From CAYUYM01 sp964449305 (lineage in GTDB: Bacteria > Bacteroidota > Ignavibacteria > SZUA-365 > CAYQST01), in the NCBI GenBank assembly GCA_964449305.1, contig CAYUYM010000009.1, forward strand, positions 1-48,737: a stretch of 48,737 nt of DNA, read 5' to 3'. Below are positions 33,142 to 42,146 of this stretch, in pieces. Positions within the stretch are counted from its first letter, which is position 1, and each line of letters opens with the position of its first letter. The notes under the pieces are model-generated. The model was not told the origin of the DNA. It was given only the letters and a program-made list of their open reading frames with translations, and did no database searches. The position numbers and the translations under genes were made by a program.

Positions 33142-35199
33142 TCAGAAGGTGATGCCGACGCTGAAGGTGATGGCCCTGCCGGTGTCGCGGAACTGCCAGG
33201 GCATGTCGAAGCGGTTGTCTGTGAGGTTGTAGAGGGAGACGGAGGAAAGAAGTGTCGCGTCCCCGCCCAACGGGATGTCGCGCGACAGGACGACGTTGAC
33301 CACGGCGCCAGTCGTGAACCGCCGGGCGCCGGACTTCGATGCGCTGTCGAAATACCCGCCGCCATGCGACGCAGCGACCGACAGGTCCAGCTCCATCGGC
33401 AGACGCGCACTGATGCCGGCGTTGATCACCACGTCCGGAACAAACGGGACCCATGCACCGTCAAGATCCGGGGTGTCGGGATCGGTGGCGATGGAGCGTG
33501 CGAAGGTGGCGTTCGCGAACCAGCTCCACAAGACGGAGATGGAGTGCCGGACGCCGATCTCCAGGCCCTGCACCAGCGTGTACCCTGCGGTGTTGACCGA
33601 CATTGTCTTGGACGGCGTGGAGGAGATGACACGTTCCATGATGGCCGCATCGATGCGCGCAAGAAAGCCGCGGAGCGACACCCGCATGCCCTGCGTGATG
33701 CGCGCGTCGGCGCCGAGGTCCATGCTCACACCGCGTTCCGGCCGCAGATCGGGATTCGGGAGCTGCCCATTGGCGAGGGGGTCATCGCGTGCAATGAGGG
33801 GAAGCGTGCCGCCGATGGATTTGAGTGCCGGTGTCAGGAAACTGCTTCCGGCATTGGCGAACACCGACATGCCTTCATCGAAATGATGTTTCACTCCGAC
33901 ACTCCAGAGAAGCACCGTCCACGTCCTGGAGCGCTCACCCGGCGTGAGACCATCGAGCATGTCGATCGCGTACCCCACCGTGTTGACCCGCAGGCCACCC
34001 CGAAACAGCCAGCCGGCCGCCTGCACCTCCTCCTGCATGTACACGCCACCCTGAGATGCGGCGGCATCGTTGCCCGTCACATGCCCACCCGCCGCAGGTT
34101 CACGCCATGTGGTGTACTGCGCGTGCTGAACATCCACGCCCGCCGTGAGTGTGCCCCACGGGGCATGCGTCCATGCCACGCTCGCATCCATCGGAAGGAT
34201 GCGCTGATCCACTCCATCCGTCTCACGCAGGGAGAGGTCGTGGTCCAGATTGTCATTGTCCTCCTGCCATGATCGCGCGTACGAACGGAAGCCGATCTTC
34301 ACCGAGGTGCGGACACGGTCGCTGAGAAGGCCGGTATACCCGGCATTCACCAGCGTGTAGGCATGGTCGAAATCCCGGTTCTCGCGGCCCACGTCTCCGG
34401 TGTGAAACATCTGGTTGACAAAGAGCGTCACAGTGTGCCGGCCTTCGCCATCAAGCGGGGACGCGAACCCGAGATGCGCCCGCATCCTGCGGTAGGCAGG
34501 GTTCTTCTGCATGTCCAACCATGATCCGGGCGATCCATAATCCGTGTACTCCGAGGCCTCAGCCATCACCCCGGCATACACGCTCACCGGACCGATACGG
34601 TCGCGGTGCACGATCCGCCCGGTCCATGTGGACCAGGAGCCGAGGGAAAGCTCCAGCAGGGTGAAGGGCTCGCGCACTTCCGTGCAGGGGATGATGTTGA
34701 TGGTGCCGGCCAGCGGACTCTGGTTGCCGGCAAAGTCCTGCGACAGCGAGTTGGCGTACAGGACGGACGCGGGCCCGCGCTGGATCTCGATCCGCTCGAT
34801 GGCACTCGTCCCCATCGTCATCTGATCCATGAATCCGTCGACGGGAAGGCCCTGCACCATCGTGGTGACGTATTTCGGCCCGATGCCGCCATAGGCGCCC
34901 CAGTTCGCATCATTGCGCGACAGGACGCGCACCGCCGCACCTGGCAGGTATTGGAGCTGCTCCGCAAGGTTGTTGTGCCCGGACACGACGGTCCGGAATG
35001 CCTGCCGTGGGATGATGTCCACCTTCTGCGTCACGCTGTCCAACGATCGCGGGGATTTTGAGGCGGTGATGGTGATGCGCCCGAGCTGCTCCAGGCTCAT
35101 CTCGAAGGGGTCGGTTGCAGGCGGATCCCCGGCGCCCTGGCCCTGCGCGGTGATCGGGATGCAGAGCATCAACAGGAGCGGGATGCGGAGCAGCACCAT
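33142..35199 (-). CDS. TonB-dependent receptor of a signalling operon
   Basis: 685 aa from ATG 35199, chosen because it begins the signal peptide VLLRIPLLLMLCIPITAQGQ; a further 22 residues are possible from 35265. After FEMSLEQLGRITITASKSPRSLDSV, typical of plug domains in receptors encoded with YfiR-type proteins, come the plug (NNLAEQLQYLPGAAVRVLSRND ... IERIEIQRGPASVLYANS) and a 22-strand barrel ending in AITFSVGITF. There is no N-terminal carboxypeptidase-regulatory domain, unlike the receptor at 13747. It leads an operon with a YfiR-domain kinase, a receiver and a second kinase. This suggests ligand capture or envelope state at the outer membrane is coupled to signalling, rather than only nutrient uptake (inference). 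Confidence 0.9.
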   Translation of the reverse strand: MVLLRIPLLLMLCIPITAQGQGAGDPPATDPFEMSLEQLGRITITASKSPRSLDSVTQKVDIIPRQAFRTVVSGHNNLAEQLQYLPGAAVRVLSRNDANWGAYGGIGPKYVTTMVQGLPVDGFMDQMTMGTSAIERIEIQRGPASVLYANSLSQDFAGNQSPLAGTINIIPCTEVREPFTLLELSLGSWSTWTGRIVHRDRIGPVSVYAGVMAEASEYTDYGSPGSWLDMQKNPAYRRMRAHLGFASPLDGEGRHTVTLFVNQMFHTGDVGRENRDFDHAYTLVNAGYTGLLSDRVRTSVKIGFRSYARSWQEDNDNLDHDLSLRETDGVDQRILPMDASVAWTHAPWGTLTAGVDVQHAQYTTWREPAAGGHVTGNDAAASQGGVYMQEEVQAAGWLFRGGLRVNTVGYAIDMLDGLTPGERSRTWTVLLWSVGVKHHFDEGMSVFANAGSSFLTPALKSIGGTLPLIARDDPLANGQLPNPDLRPERGVSMDLGADARITQGMRVSLRGFLARIDAAIMERVISSTPSKTMSVNTAGYTLVQGLEIGVRHSISVLWSWFANATFARSIATDPDTPDLDGAWVPFVPDVVINAGISARLPMELDLSVAASHGGGYFDSASKSGARRFTTGAVVNVVLSRDIPLGGDATLLSSVSLYNLTDNRFDMPWQFRDTGRAITFSVGITF

Positions 35200-35305
35200 G
35201 GTCCGCACAGCCCCGGTGTCACCGTTGCATGCTGCGATGCATCGCCCTTGTGCGGAGGATTCCATGGTATGTCACGTGCCTGTGGTTCATGCGGCAATCT
35301 TGGAT

Positions 35306-35337
35306 TCACGATACACAGAAAATCCCTTGAATTCAAG
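35306..35337 (-). promoter_or_regulatory. Promoter and 12-bp palindrome before the TonB/YfiR-kinase operon
   Basis: On the minus strand TTG (35336-35334), a 20-base spacer and TATCGTGA (35313-35306) resemble the FCB promoter with a weak -7. The TTG lies inside a perfect 12-base palindrome, CTTGAATTCAAG (35326-35337), so a dimeric regulator could cover the -33 element. The leader to ATG 35199 would be about 100 bases. Confidence 0.45.
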
Positions 35338-35352
35338 CCCCGGCAACACACT

Positions 35353-38300
35353 TCACCCCTGTGCGGGCGGCTCGGGAGGGAGGGGCAGAGTGAAGGTGAA
35401 CACCGCCCCCCTGCCGATGTCGCCATGCGCGGTGATCCTCCCACCGTGGCGTTCGACAACCCGCTGGACGATGGCGAGGCCCATGCCGGTTCCATCGAAA
35501 TCCACCGCGGAATGCAGACGCTCGAACACGCCGAACATCCTGTCGGCATACTGTGGATCGAAGCCGGCGCCGTTGTCCTCGATCCTGTAGTCCACGCCCT
35601 CGTCGCTCCTGCCGGCCGAGATCCGAATCACGGGGTTCTCCATCTTGGAGGTGAACTTGATCGCGTTGCTGATGAGGTTGATCCACACCTGTCGCAGCAT
35701 GGAGGGGTCGCCAAGGGTGGCCGGGATGTCTTCGAGCACGAAATCGATGAGCTCACGCTGGTCCTCCGTCGTCAGATCCATCCATGTGCCCCGCGCCAGC
35801 GCGCGCATGTCCACCTGCAGCCTCTGCAGCGGGCTCCGGCCGATGCGCGAGAAGGACAGGAGGTCGTCGATGAGCCGGCCCATCTTCCGTGCACTTTCAC
35901 TGATGCGCATGCACAGCCGCCGCCCCTCGTTGTCGAAGAGCGGACCATAGTCCTCCATGAGCATGTGCACCAATCCGTCGACGCCGCGCAACGGCGCGCG
36001 CAGATCGTGGGACACGGAATAGCTGAATGCCTCAAGCTCCCGGACCGCGGTGGCAAGTTCTGTCGTCCTGCGTTCCACACGCTTCTCGAGCTCCGCATTC
36101 AGGCGCTGCACCTCCTCCTGCGCCCATCGCTGCATCACCACCTTCCACACGGCATCCATCATGAGCTGCAACTGGCGGATGTCGGCATCGTCGTAGTCCC
36201 CGGACTTGTTCGCCACACCCACGACGGCCACGATGTGCTCCTCCTGAATCACCGGAATTGTCAGAAACGTGTGCAGGGGGGCATGACCGTCGGGCTGACC
36301 TCGCTTCCACGGGTTGGGTGCTGCATAATCCTGCACCATGATCGGCCGCCGCTGTCGCACCGCCTCGCCCCAGAGCCCCGTGTTCTCCAGGTGGTACAGG
36401 CGCTGCGGATCGGCGACGCGGCATTGCTCCATCACATCGCGCGACCAGGTGTTGAGCGTGAATTCCCGGGTCTCCTCGTTGTAGAAGTAGATGTACCCGA
36501 TGGTGCTGCCGGTGAGTGCGATCGCTTCGTCGAGGGCATAATCCAGCAACTCCTGCACGCTCGATGCCTGGAACTGGTTGATGCGGAGCAGGCTTTCCAT
36601 GCGGGCCTCGTCCAGCAGCATGGCCTCCTCCACGCTCTTCCGGTCGGTGATGTCCTGGATGGTGCCACGCATCACCACGAGCCGTCCCTGTTCGTCGAAC
36701 AGAAGCTGCCCGAGGCCGAGCACCCACCGCACCCCGCCGTTCACCTGCCGGGTGATGCGGTACTCCCTGTTGAATGGCTGCCGTTGCTGCACGACCTCGT
36801 TCAGGAAATGGTCCTCCATCATGGCGCGATCATCGGGGTGGACAAGAGCAAGCCAGCCCTCCACCGTGCGGGGGAAGTTCTCATCGATGCCAAAGATGCC
36901 GTCGAGCACTTCCGAGGATTCCCAGATCCCCGTGCCAATGTCCAGCTTGTAGGATCCGATGTTGGCGGCACGCTGGGATTCCTTGAAGAACGCCTCGCTC
37001 TCCCGCTCGGCCTCGCGGGCGCGGATCTGCTCGGTGATGTCCACCACCGTGGTGATGAAGTGCAACGGGACCCCGTCACTCGAACGACGCAGGGTGACGC
37101 TCACGTCCGTCCATACGTCATCACCGGATTTGTGCCGGTAGCGCTTGATGAAGCGCGTCGAGCTGCGCTCACCGGCCAGCAGCGGGGCCAGCTCGGAGGC
37201 GACCGTGGGGATATCCTCCGGTGGCGTCAGATCCTGCCAGGTCCTGTTGCGCAACTCATTCCGCGAATATCCAAGCATGTCGCAGAAGGCCTGGTTGACG
37301 TTGATCTCCCCCGTCGGCATGGTGATGGACTTCCCCACATTCGCCGCTTCAAACACATGCCGGAAGATGTCCTCATGCTCTCGCAGTTCCTGCTCGATGT
37401 GCAGGCGCTGGGTGATGTCACGAATGAAGACCAGCGCGCCATCCCTGCCGTCATAGGTGAAGGGAATCGAGCTCACCTCCCCCACGCGCACGCTTCCATC
37501 AACGCGCAGGAACCTCTCCCGCACCAACGGGACCCCCCGTCGCTCGATGTTCAACTGGCGGACGCGATCCCGCACCAGATCGCGGTCGTCAGCGTGGAAA
37601 AACCCGTACACGGAATGGCCGAGGAGATCCGAGGCGTCACGGGCTCCGAACAGACGCACGGCCGCCTCGTTCACAAAGGCAAACTTCTCCTCTGTCTGGA
37701 CAAAGATCGCATCGGGCGTGTTCTCGACAAGCAGACGGAACTGGGCATCACTCTCCGATGCCGCCTTTTCGGCATGCGCGAGATACTCGAGTGCGTCCAT
37801 GGTCGCCTCATGCGACTGACGCAGCGCATCAAGGTTCCGATGAAGCGACTCCTCCACAGCATGCCGATGCGCCATCTCCGCCTTGAGCATCGCCTCGCTC
37901 CGCCGGATCTCCTCCTCCTGCCGTTCACAGGCGCGCCGTGCCTTGTTCAGCGCAAGCTGTGTGGCGACGCGGTTCTGCAGCTCCGGCCGCCGGATCGGCT
38001 TCGGCAGATAGTCCGCCGCGCCCGCCTCCAGGCCCGCCACCCAGTCATTCACCGCGGAATACCCGCTCATCAACAGCACCGGGATGTGCCGTGTCTCGGT
38101 CCGCTCCTTGAGCATCCGGCACACGTCGATGCCATTCAGGCCCGGCATGCGGATGTCGAGTAGAATGATGTCGGGTTGCTCGGCGACCGCCCGTTCAAGC
38201 GCATCCTCACCCGAGGTGGCTTCAATCACCTCCCATTGCATGCCCTCGAGCATGTGGTGAAGCGTGGAGCGGATCTCCTGCTCGTCGTCGACCACGAGAA

Positions 38301-38373
38301 CACGTTCCCGGACGCGTGCCTCCTGGCTGGGTGTCAGATCCCGGGTGGATGAATCATGGAGGGAGGTGGTCAT
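35353..38373 (-). CDS. REC-PAS-PAS-PAS-GAF histidine kinase
   Basis: 1006 aa from ATG 38373. No membrane segment. The order is: receiver (about 23-140; phosphoacceptor Asp73 in IILLDIRMPGLNG), coiled coil, PAS1 (about 210-325), PAS2 (about 335-450), PAS3 with a PAC end (about 460-580, GTIQDITDRKS), GAF (about 600-745, with TGSTIGYIYFYNEET and FLTIPVIQEEHIVAVVGVANK), HisKA with His789 in FSYSVSHDLRAPLRGVDG, and HATPase_c (NLISNAIKFTS, DNGAGFDPQYADRMFGVFERLH, GTGMGLAIVQRVVERHGG). The catalytic half closely resembles that of the kinase at 28730-30409, so the two are paralogues flanking the TonB/YfiR-kinase genes. It stands alone 153 bases upstream of that operon with its own promoter. Stimuli are unknown; four cytosolic sensor domains suggest integration of several signals. 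Confidence 0.92.
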   Translation of the reverse strand: MTTSLHDSSTRDLTPSQEARVRERVLVVDDEQEIRSTLHHMLEGMQWEVIEATSGEDALERAVAEQPDIILLDIRMPGLNGIDVCRMLKERTETRHIPVLLMSGYSAVNDWVAGLEAGAADYLPKPIRRPELQNRVATQLALNKARRACERQEEEIRRSEAMLKAEMAHRHAVEESLHRNLDALRQSHEATMDALEYLAHAEKAASESDAQFRLLVENTPDAIFVQTEEKFAFVNEAAVRLFGARDASDLLGHSVYGFFHADDRDLVRDRVRQLNIERRGVPLVRERFLRVDGSVRVGEVSSIPFTYDGRDGALVFIRDITQRLHIEQELREHEDIFRHVFEAANVGKSITMPTGEINVNQAFCDMLGYSRNELRNRTWQDLTPPEDIPTVASELAPLLAGERSSTRFIKRYRHKSGDDVWTDVSVTLRRSSDGVPLHFITTVVDITEQIRAREAERESEAFFKESQRAANIGSYKLDIGTGIWESSEVLDGIFGIDENFPRTVEGWLALVHPDDRAMMEDHFLNEVVQQRQPFNREYRITRQVNGGVRWVLGLGQLLFDEQGRLVVMRGTIQDITDRKSVEEAMLLDEARMESLLRINQFQASSVQELLDYALDEAIALTGSTIGYIYFYNEETREFTLNTWSRDVMEQCRVADPQRLYHLENTGLWGEAVRQRRPIMVQDYAAPNPWKRGQPDGHAPLHTFLTIPVIQEEHIVAVVGVANKSGDYDDADIRQLQLMMDAVWKVVMQRWAQEEVQRLNAELEKRVERRTTELATAVRELEAFSYSVSHDLRAPLRGVDGLVHMLMEDYGPLFDNEGRRLCMRISESARKMGRLIDDLLSFSRIGRSPLQRLQVDMRALARGTWMDLTTEDQRELIDFVLEDIPATLGDPSMLRQVWINLISNAIKFTSKMENPVIRISAGRSDEGVDYRIEDNGAGFDPQYADRMFGVFERLHSAVDFDGTGMGLAIVQRVVERHGGRITAHGDIGRGAVFTFTLPLPPEPPAQG

Positions 38374-38520
38374 GAATCGTGCTGCGGTTGATGGAATGAT
38401 GCAGATGGTCGGCACGGTCGTGGGGGACGCGCACGGCCCGACCACTGGGGACGGGCTCTCGGATGTGAAGCCACGGGTCGTGTCACCCTCGGTGGCGGGC
38501 AGGCTGACCCAGAGACGGCG

Positions 38521-38551
38521 GAAAAATACCATGTGTTTCGTGGGAATTCAA
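38521..38551 (-). promoter_or_regulatory. FCB-type promoter of the large hybrid kinase gene
   Basis: On the minus strand TTG (38551-38549), a 20-base spacer and TATTTTTC (38528-38521). The fit is one base off the TAnnTTTG consensus. It implies a leader of about 140 bases before ATG 38373, and it rules out the longer upstream frame that would start at 38532 inside the promoter. The leader itself (38374-38513) shows no strong hairpin. Confidence 0.65.
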
Positions 38552-38584
38552 GACGGATTGGACAGCAGCCTCCAGGCGTCTCCG

Positions 38585-41500
38585 TCAAATGCCGTTCTGA
38601 ATGCGCACCGACCGCACCTGCATGCGTCCATCGATCCACACACCGAGGAAGTACAGCCCCGGCGGGACGCCTCGGATGTCGACAGCCTGCTCCGCGCCAT
38701 CCACCACGGACGCCTCCATCACACCGGCGGCAATGCGCCCAAGGATGTCACGCAGTTCGATGCGCACCGTGTGAGGGCCGGGACACGCGATCCGGACATG
38801 GACCATGTCCCGGGCCGGATCGGGGTACACGTCAACAGCGTCACGCACGGTTGGAACGACGATGCCGACCAGCGTCGACACGAGCACCGGTGCCAGCTCG
38901 GTGACGCAGCCGGAGGCGCCCGTCAGCCGCACCGAGTAGACCCCCGGCCTGTCCACAACGATGGATGCCGCCGTGGCGCCTGGAATCGGCCAGCCATTCA
39001 GAAGCCACTGACTCGCTGAGCCGCCGGTCTGTGTTGCAAGAGTGTTCCGCGTGCGCGTGATCGGCGAGGGCTCCGGCGCCGGCAACCAGACGAGGGTCTG
39101 CGTCGCCGTCGCGGTGGAGTTGTCGGCCGCGGTCACCGTCACGCGATACGTGCCGCTGCGCCCGATCCGGATGACGCGCTCCGTGGAGCCCGTCGTCCAG
39201 GAGTATGCCCGGAAGCCCGCGGTGGCCGCGAGGTCGATCGAATCCCCCGGGCAGGGCGTGGCCGATCCCGACACCCCGATCGCCGGCTGTGGCACGCCGC
39301 GCACCTCGATCGAATCCACCGCGGCATGCTCACCGCTCCCCACGATGCCGACCAGGGCCTGGAACACGACGTTCCGCGCGAACACATTCCGCGCATGCAG
39401 CATCCACGACACCGTGAGTGTGTCACCCACCTCCATCAGCGTGTCGATCGACACGGTGCCCGTGCCGCTTTCGGACGATGCAAGCCGGATGTTCGAGCCG
39501 TCGTTCCAGCGGAGCGTCACACCGCTGATGCGGAGCGGGCCCGCCCCGGTCCGCGTGATGCGGCAGGTGACCGGAAACTCCGACGGTGTGAGGGCTGTGT
39601 CCGTGATGCCTGCTGTCAGCACCGGCGGCAGCGTGAGACGGATGCCGGGATCGAGCGGGATCACGGGCGGGACAAGGACGGTCTGCCGGCAGTCGCCCGT
39701 CACCTCGGGCATGGTGTCGGAGCCATGACGGAAGGTGATGTCCACTCCGTCGTCGGTGTGCGATGCATTGGTGCGCACCAATCTGCAACGCCAGGTGAAC
39801 TGCTCGCTTTCTCCCACGCCAAGTGTGTCCAGGTGACGCACAAGTCCGCTCCCGCGTCCATAGTCGGCAAAAGTGCTGTCCAGCTCAAGGTAACCGGCCG
39901 TGTCCTCGAACACGGCGGTCATGGTGACGCCCGTCTGCGGGGATGCGGAGATGTTGCGCAGAGTCGCATGAATGTCGATGACGCGTGAGCTGTAGTCCTG
40001 CCGCACGGGATCGAAAACGATGGACGAGGCCCAGTTGCTGACAAGGTTGCAGGTGAGGGGCAACCGTGGCGGCCGGAGATCGACCGCGCCGGAGCAGGTG
40101 CAGATGTCGGCGCCCGCGGCATCGAGCACACGTGCCGTGAAGGGCAGGGTCAGCGCGGAGGCGCCGTCGCGGTATTGCGCGTGCCAGAGGATGTCGGCAC
40201 TGTCCCCGGGGGACAGCGTCCTCCCCAGCTCCTGCCGCGCCGGTTCTGCAAGCCAGAGCTCATCTGTCGGTATGGTGAGTTCGGATGCAGCGATGCGTGT
40301 GGGAAGCGTCCCGGTGTTGACCACTCGGAGGACGGGGGCCAGCCTGGCCGGGTCGAGGTTCGTTCCACGCGCGTCGGAATGGATGGAGTCAGGCAGCAGG
40401 AGGCGGCAGGCGAGGGACGCCGGTGCCGCGGCGAGGTACATGCTCCGCCAGCGCTCGGCATGCACGGCCTCCCGGCGCTGCGGTGCCGCACCCGTGATGC
40501 CGACTCCGAGCCAGCGCCTCTCCACGCTCGGGACGCTCTCATCGTATCGCACCATCCACACAGCCGATGCGGAATCGCCCACGGCGAGCGTGCCCGCTGA
40601 AAGCGTGCGCCGAAGTGAATCGCCAGCAGCGGCGGGAACCATGTCGGGCGGAAGACGCAGTGTCGCCACCGCCCCCGAGAGTGCGCGTGTACCGCTGTTC
40701 CGGCAGCGCACGGTCACGGGAAACGGATTGCCCGCATACCCTCCCGTCAAGAAGCGCAGCGTGTCCGGTGCATCCAGCCAGGCCTCGATCACGGGACCGT
40801 CCACTGCGGGACGTGTCACCGCGAGGAGGCTCTCCACCGTGTCGGCATTCGCGGCGAAGGCGTGGACGCGGATCGTGTCGGTGAAGGATGACAGGCCGGG
40901 TGTGCAACGCAGCTCCCAGGAGGTCGTGCCGGATGCATTGACCGAGTACAGGCTGGATATCGTCTTCACCACGCGATCCGGGGCATCGCCCCCCGTGAGC
41001 CACCACCCCGGCGGAAGCGAAATGTTTCCCGTCACCTCGCCGGAAACCGACGTCCCGATGCTTTCTGCCACAAGTGTGACCTTGACGGGATCGGGAGCAT
41101 AGAGGCCTGTTGCGTCATCCACCGTCAGTGGAGACGCGGAGAGCCGGTAGCGCAGGAACGGGCCGGAGCGTGGGACGCCCAGGGTGACGCTCGTGAGCAC
41201 GTCGGCATGGTTGTCGAACGACGCCGCGATCCAGAGTGTGACGGAATCCGCCAGGTGCTTCGTCACCCGAAAGGCAGGGTCTGCCTGGGAGATGCCACCG
41301 TCGCGGGGCACGTCGGCCGGGCTGCCTGGCACCACCGCATCGCCGACAGGGCTCTGGGCATCCTCGTCCAGCAGCAGGCGGAAGCGGACATTGCGGGCGT
41401 CCTCGTTTCCGATGTTCCGCACAGTGACATGGATGCGGCAGGTGTCGGGCTGGTAGATGCCGGCATGGCGATCCCAGACGACGGCCGCAGGCGCGTCCAC

Positions 41501-42034
41501 CTGTGTGAACGCCACGCGGGGGCGGCGTGGGAGCACGGTGATCCGCCCCGCGTCAATGGTTGCGGTGTGGGTCCCGGAGCGAAAGGCGCTCATCGACACC
41601 ACCAGGTCGGTGGTGCACTCCTCGGCCATGTCGTCGGTGATGTAGACAAGAAAGAGCAGCAGCCCGGTTGAGGCCAGCGGGGCATCGGCCTGCACGCGAA
41701 GCATCACCTGCGTGCCCACGTTCACCGCTGACACGGGGATGCCGTGCAGCAGCGAACCCTCCGGCGCTTCGATGCGTCGGAAATGGACGGGACAGTCGGC
41801 ACTCACCGGCTCCACGAGAAACACCGCCTCCGGAAGCATCCCTCCGGCGGGAACAGCGTCGAGCATGAGCGCAACGCGCACCTCCTGAAGGCTGCCCGCG
41901 GTGACGCGGGCCAGATGCCCGCGTATCGTGGAATCGGTGCTCTGGGCACGTCCCACGGAGTGCAGCATTCCGACAATGAGAAGCACTCCAAGAACGATGC
42001 GACCTTGGAAGCTGCGATGGGTGTGCAACGACAT
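38585..42034 (-). CDS. Large secreted beta-rich protein with T9SS sorting domain
   Basis: 1149 aa from ATG 42034 (AGGAGGACAGC upstream); signal peptide SFQGRIVLGVLLIVGMLHSVGRAQ. The body is a chain of beta-sandwich modules of about 110-150 residues: repeated pairs such as PDTCRIHVTVRNIGNEDARNVRF, DPVKVTLVAESIGTSVSGEV, NPFPVTVRCRNSGTRALSGAV and DPARLAPVLRVVNTGTLPTRI, each followed by 'GDSADIxWHxxY'. This is the pattern of CARDB-like Ig-fold domains. Near the C-terminus is an Ig/PKD-like module (CPGDSIDLAATAGFRAYSW). The last 80 residues form a T9SS type-A tail (VYPDPARDMVHVRIACPG ... PPGLYFLGVWIDGRMQVRSVRI). It probably sits on the cell surface as an elongated rod; no enzyme domain is visible. 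The gene stands alone with its own promoter. Confidence 0.85.
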   Translation of the reverse strand: MSLHTHRSFQGRIVLGVLLIVGMLHSVGRAQSTDSTIRGHLARVTAGSLQEVRVALMLDAVPAGGMLPEAVFLVEPVSADCPVHFRRIEAPEGSLLHGIPVSAVNVGTQVMLRVQADAPLASTGLLLFLVYITDDMAEECTTDLVVSMSAFRSGTHTATIDAGRITVLPRRPRVAFTQVDAPAAVVWDRHAGIYQPDTCRIHVTVRNIGNEDARNVRFRLLLDEDAQSPVGDAVVPGSPADVPRDGGISQADPAFRVTKHLADSVTLWIAASFDNHADVLTSVTLGVPRSGPFLRYRLSASPLTVDDATGLYAPDPVKVTLVAESIGTSVSGEVTGNISLPPGWWLTGGDAPDRVVKTISSLYSVNASGTTSWELRCTPGLSSFTDTIRVHAFAANADTVESLLAVTRPAVDGPVIEAWLDAPDTLRFLTGGYAGNPFPVTVRCRNSGTRALSGAVATLRLPPDMVPAAAGDSLRRTLSAGTLAVGDSASAVWMVRYDESVPSVERRWLGVGITGAAPQRREAVHAERWRSMYLAAAPASLACRLLLPDSIHSDARGTNLDPARLAPVLRVVNTGTLPTRIAASELTIPTDELWLAEPARQELGRTLSPGDSADILWHAQYRDGASALTLPFTARVLDAAGADICTCSGAVDLRPPRLPLTCNLVSNWASSIVFDPVRQDYSSRVIDIHATLRNISASPQTGVTMTAVFEDTAGYLELDSTFADYGRGSGLVRHLDTLGVGESEQFTWRCRLVRTNASHTDDGVDITFRHGSDTMPEVTGDCRQTVLVPPVIPLDPGIRLTLPPVLTAGITDTALTPSEFPVTCRITRTGAGPLRISGVTLRWNDGSNIRLASSESGTGTVSIDTLMEVGDTLTVSWMLHARNVFARNVVFQALVGIVGSGEHAAVDSIEVRGVPQPAIGVSGSATPCPGDSIDLAATAGFRAYSWTTGSTERVIRIGRSGTYRVTVTAADNSTATATQTLVWLPAPEPSPITRTRNTLATQTGGSASQWLLNGWPIPGATAASIVVDRPGVYSVRLTGASGCVTELAPVLVSTLVGIVVPTVRDAVDVYPDPARDMVHVRIACPGPHTVRIELRDILGRIAAGVMEASVVDGAEQAVDIRGVPPGLYFLGVWIDGRMQVRSVRIQNGI

Positions 42035-42064
42035 GTGCTGTCCTCCTGATGTTGTCCGTCGAAA

Positions 42065-42095
42065 CGAACTTACAGGACGGGAACTGCGGATGCAA
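42065..42095 (-). promoter_or_regulatory. FCB-type promoter of the large secreted protein gene
   Basis: On the minus strand TTG (42095-42093), a 20-base spacer and TAAGTTCG (42072-42065), about 31 bases before ATG 42034. Spacing is the same as at three other promoters in the window. Confidence 0.55.
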
Positions 42096-42118
42096 CGCCG
42101 TGCATCATGAATACGACG

Positions 42119-42142
42119 GCGGGGCCGGCGGACCGGCCCCGC
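42119..42142 (-). terminator. GC-rich hairpin after the response regulator gene
   Basis: Perfect 10-bp stem GCGGGGCCGG (42119-42128) and CCGGCCCCGC (42133-42142) with loop CGGA, five bases past the stop of the response regulator gene at 42147. There is no T run on either side. Its position indicates the end of the hydrogenase/regulator transcript. Confidence 0.6.
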
Positions 42143-42146
42143 GTGA

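Noticed and set aside
35248..38163. A 971-codon open frame on the + strand
   Set aside because: It mirrors the REC-PAS-GAF kinase and has no signal peptide, domain or ribosome-binding site. The same applies to the + frames at 30959-33232 and 28661-30499.
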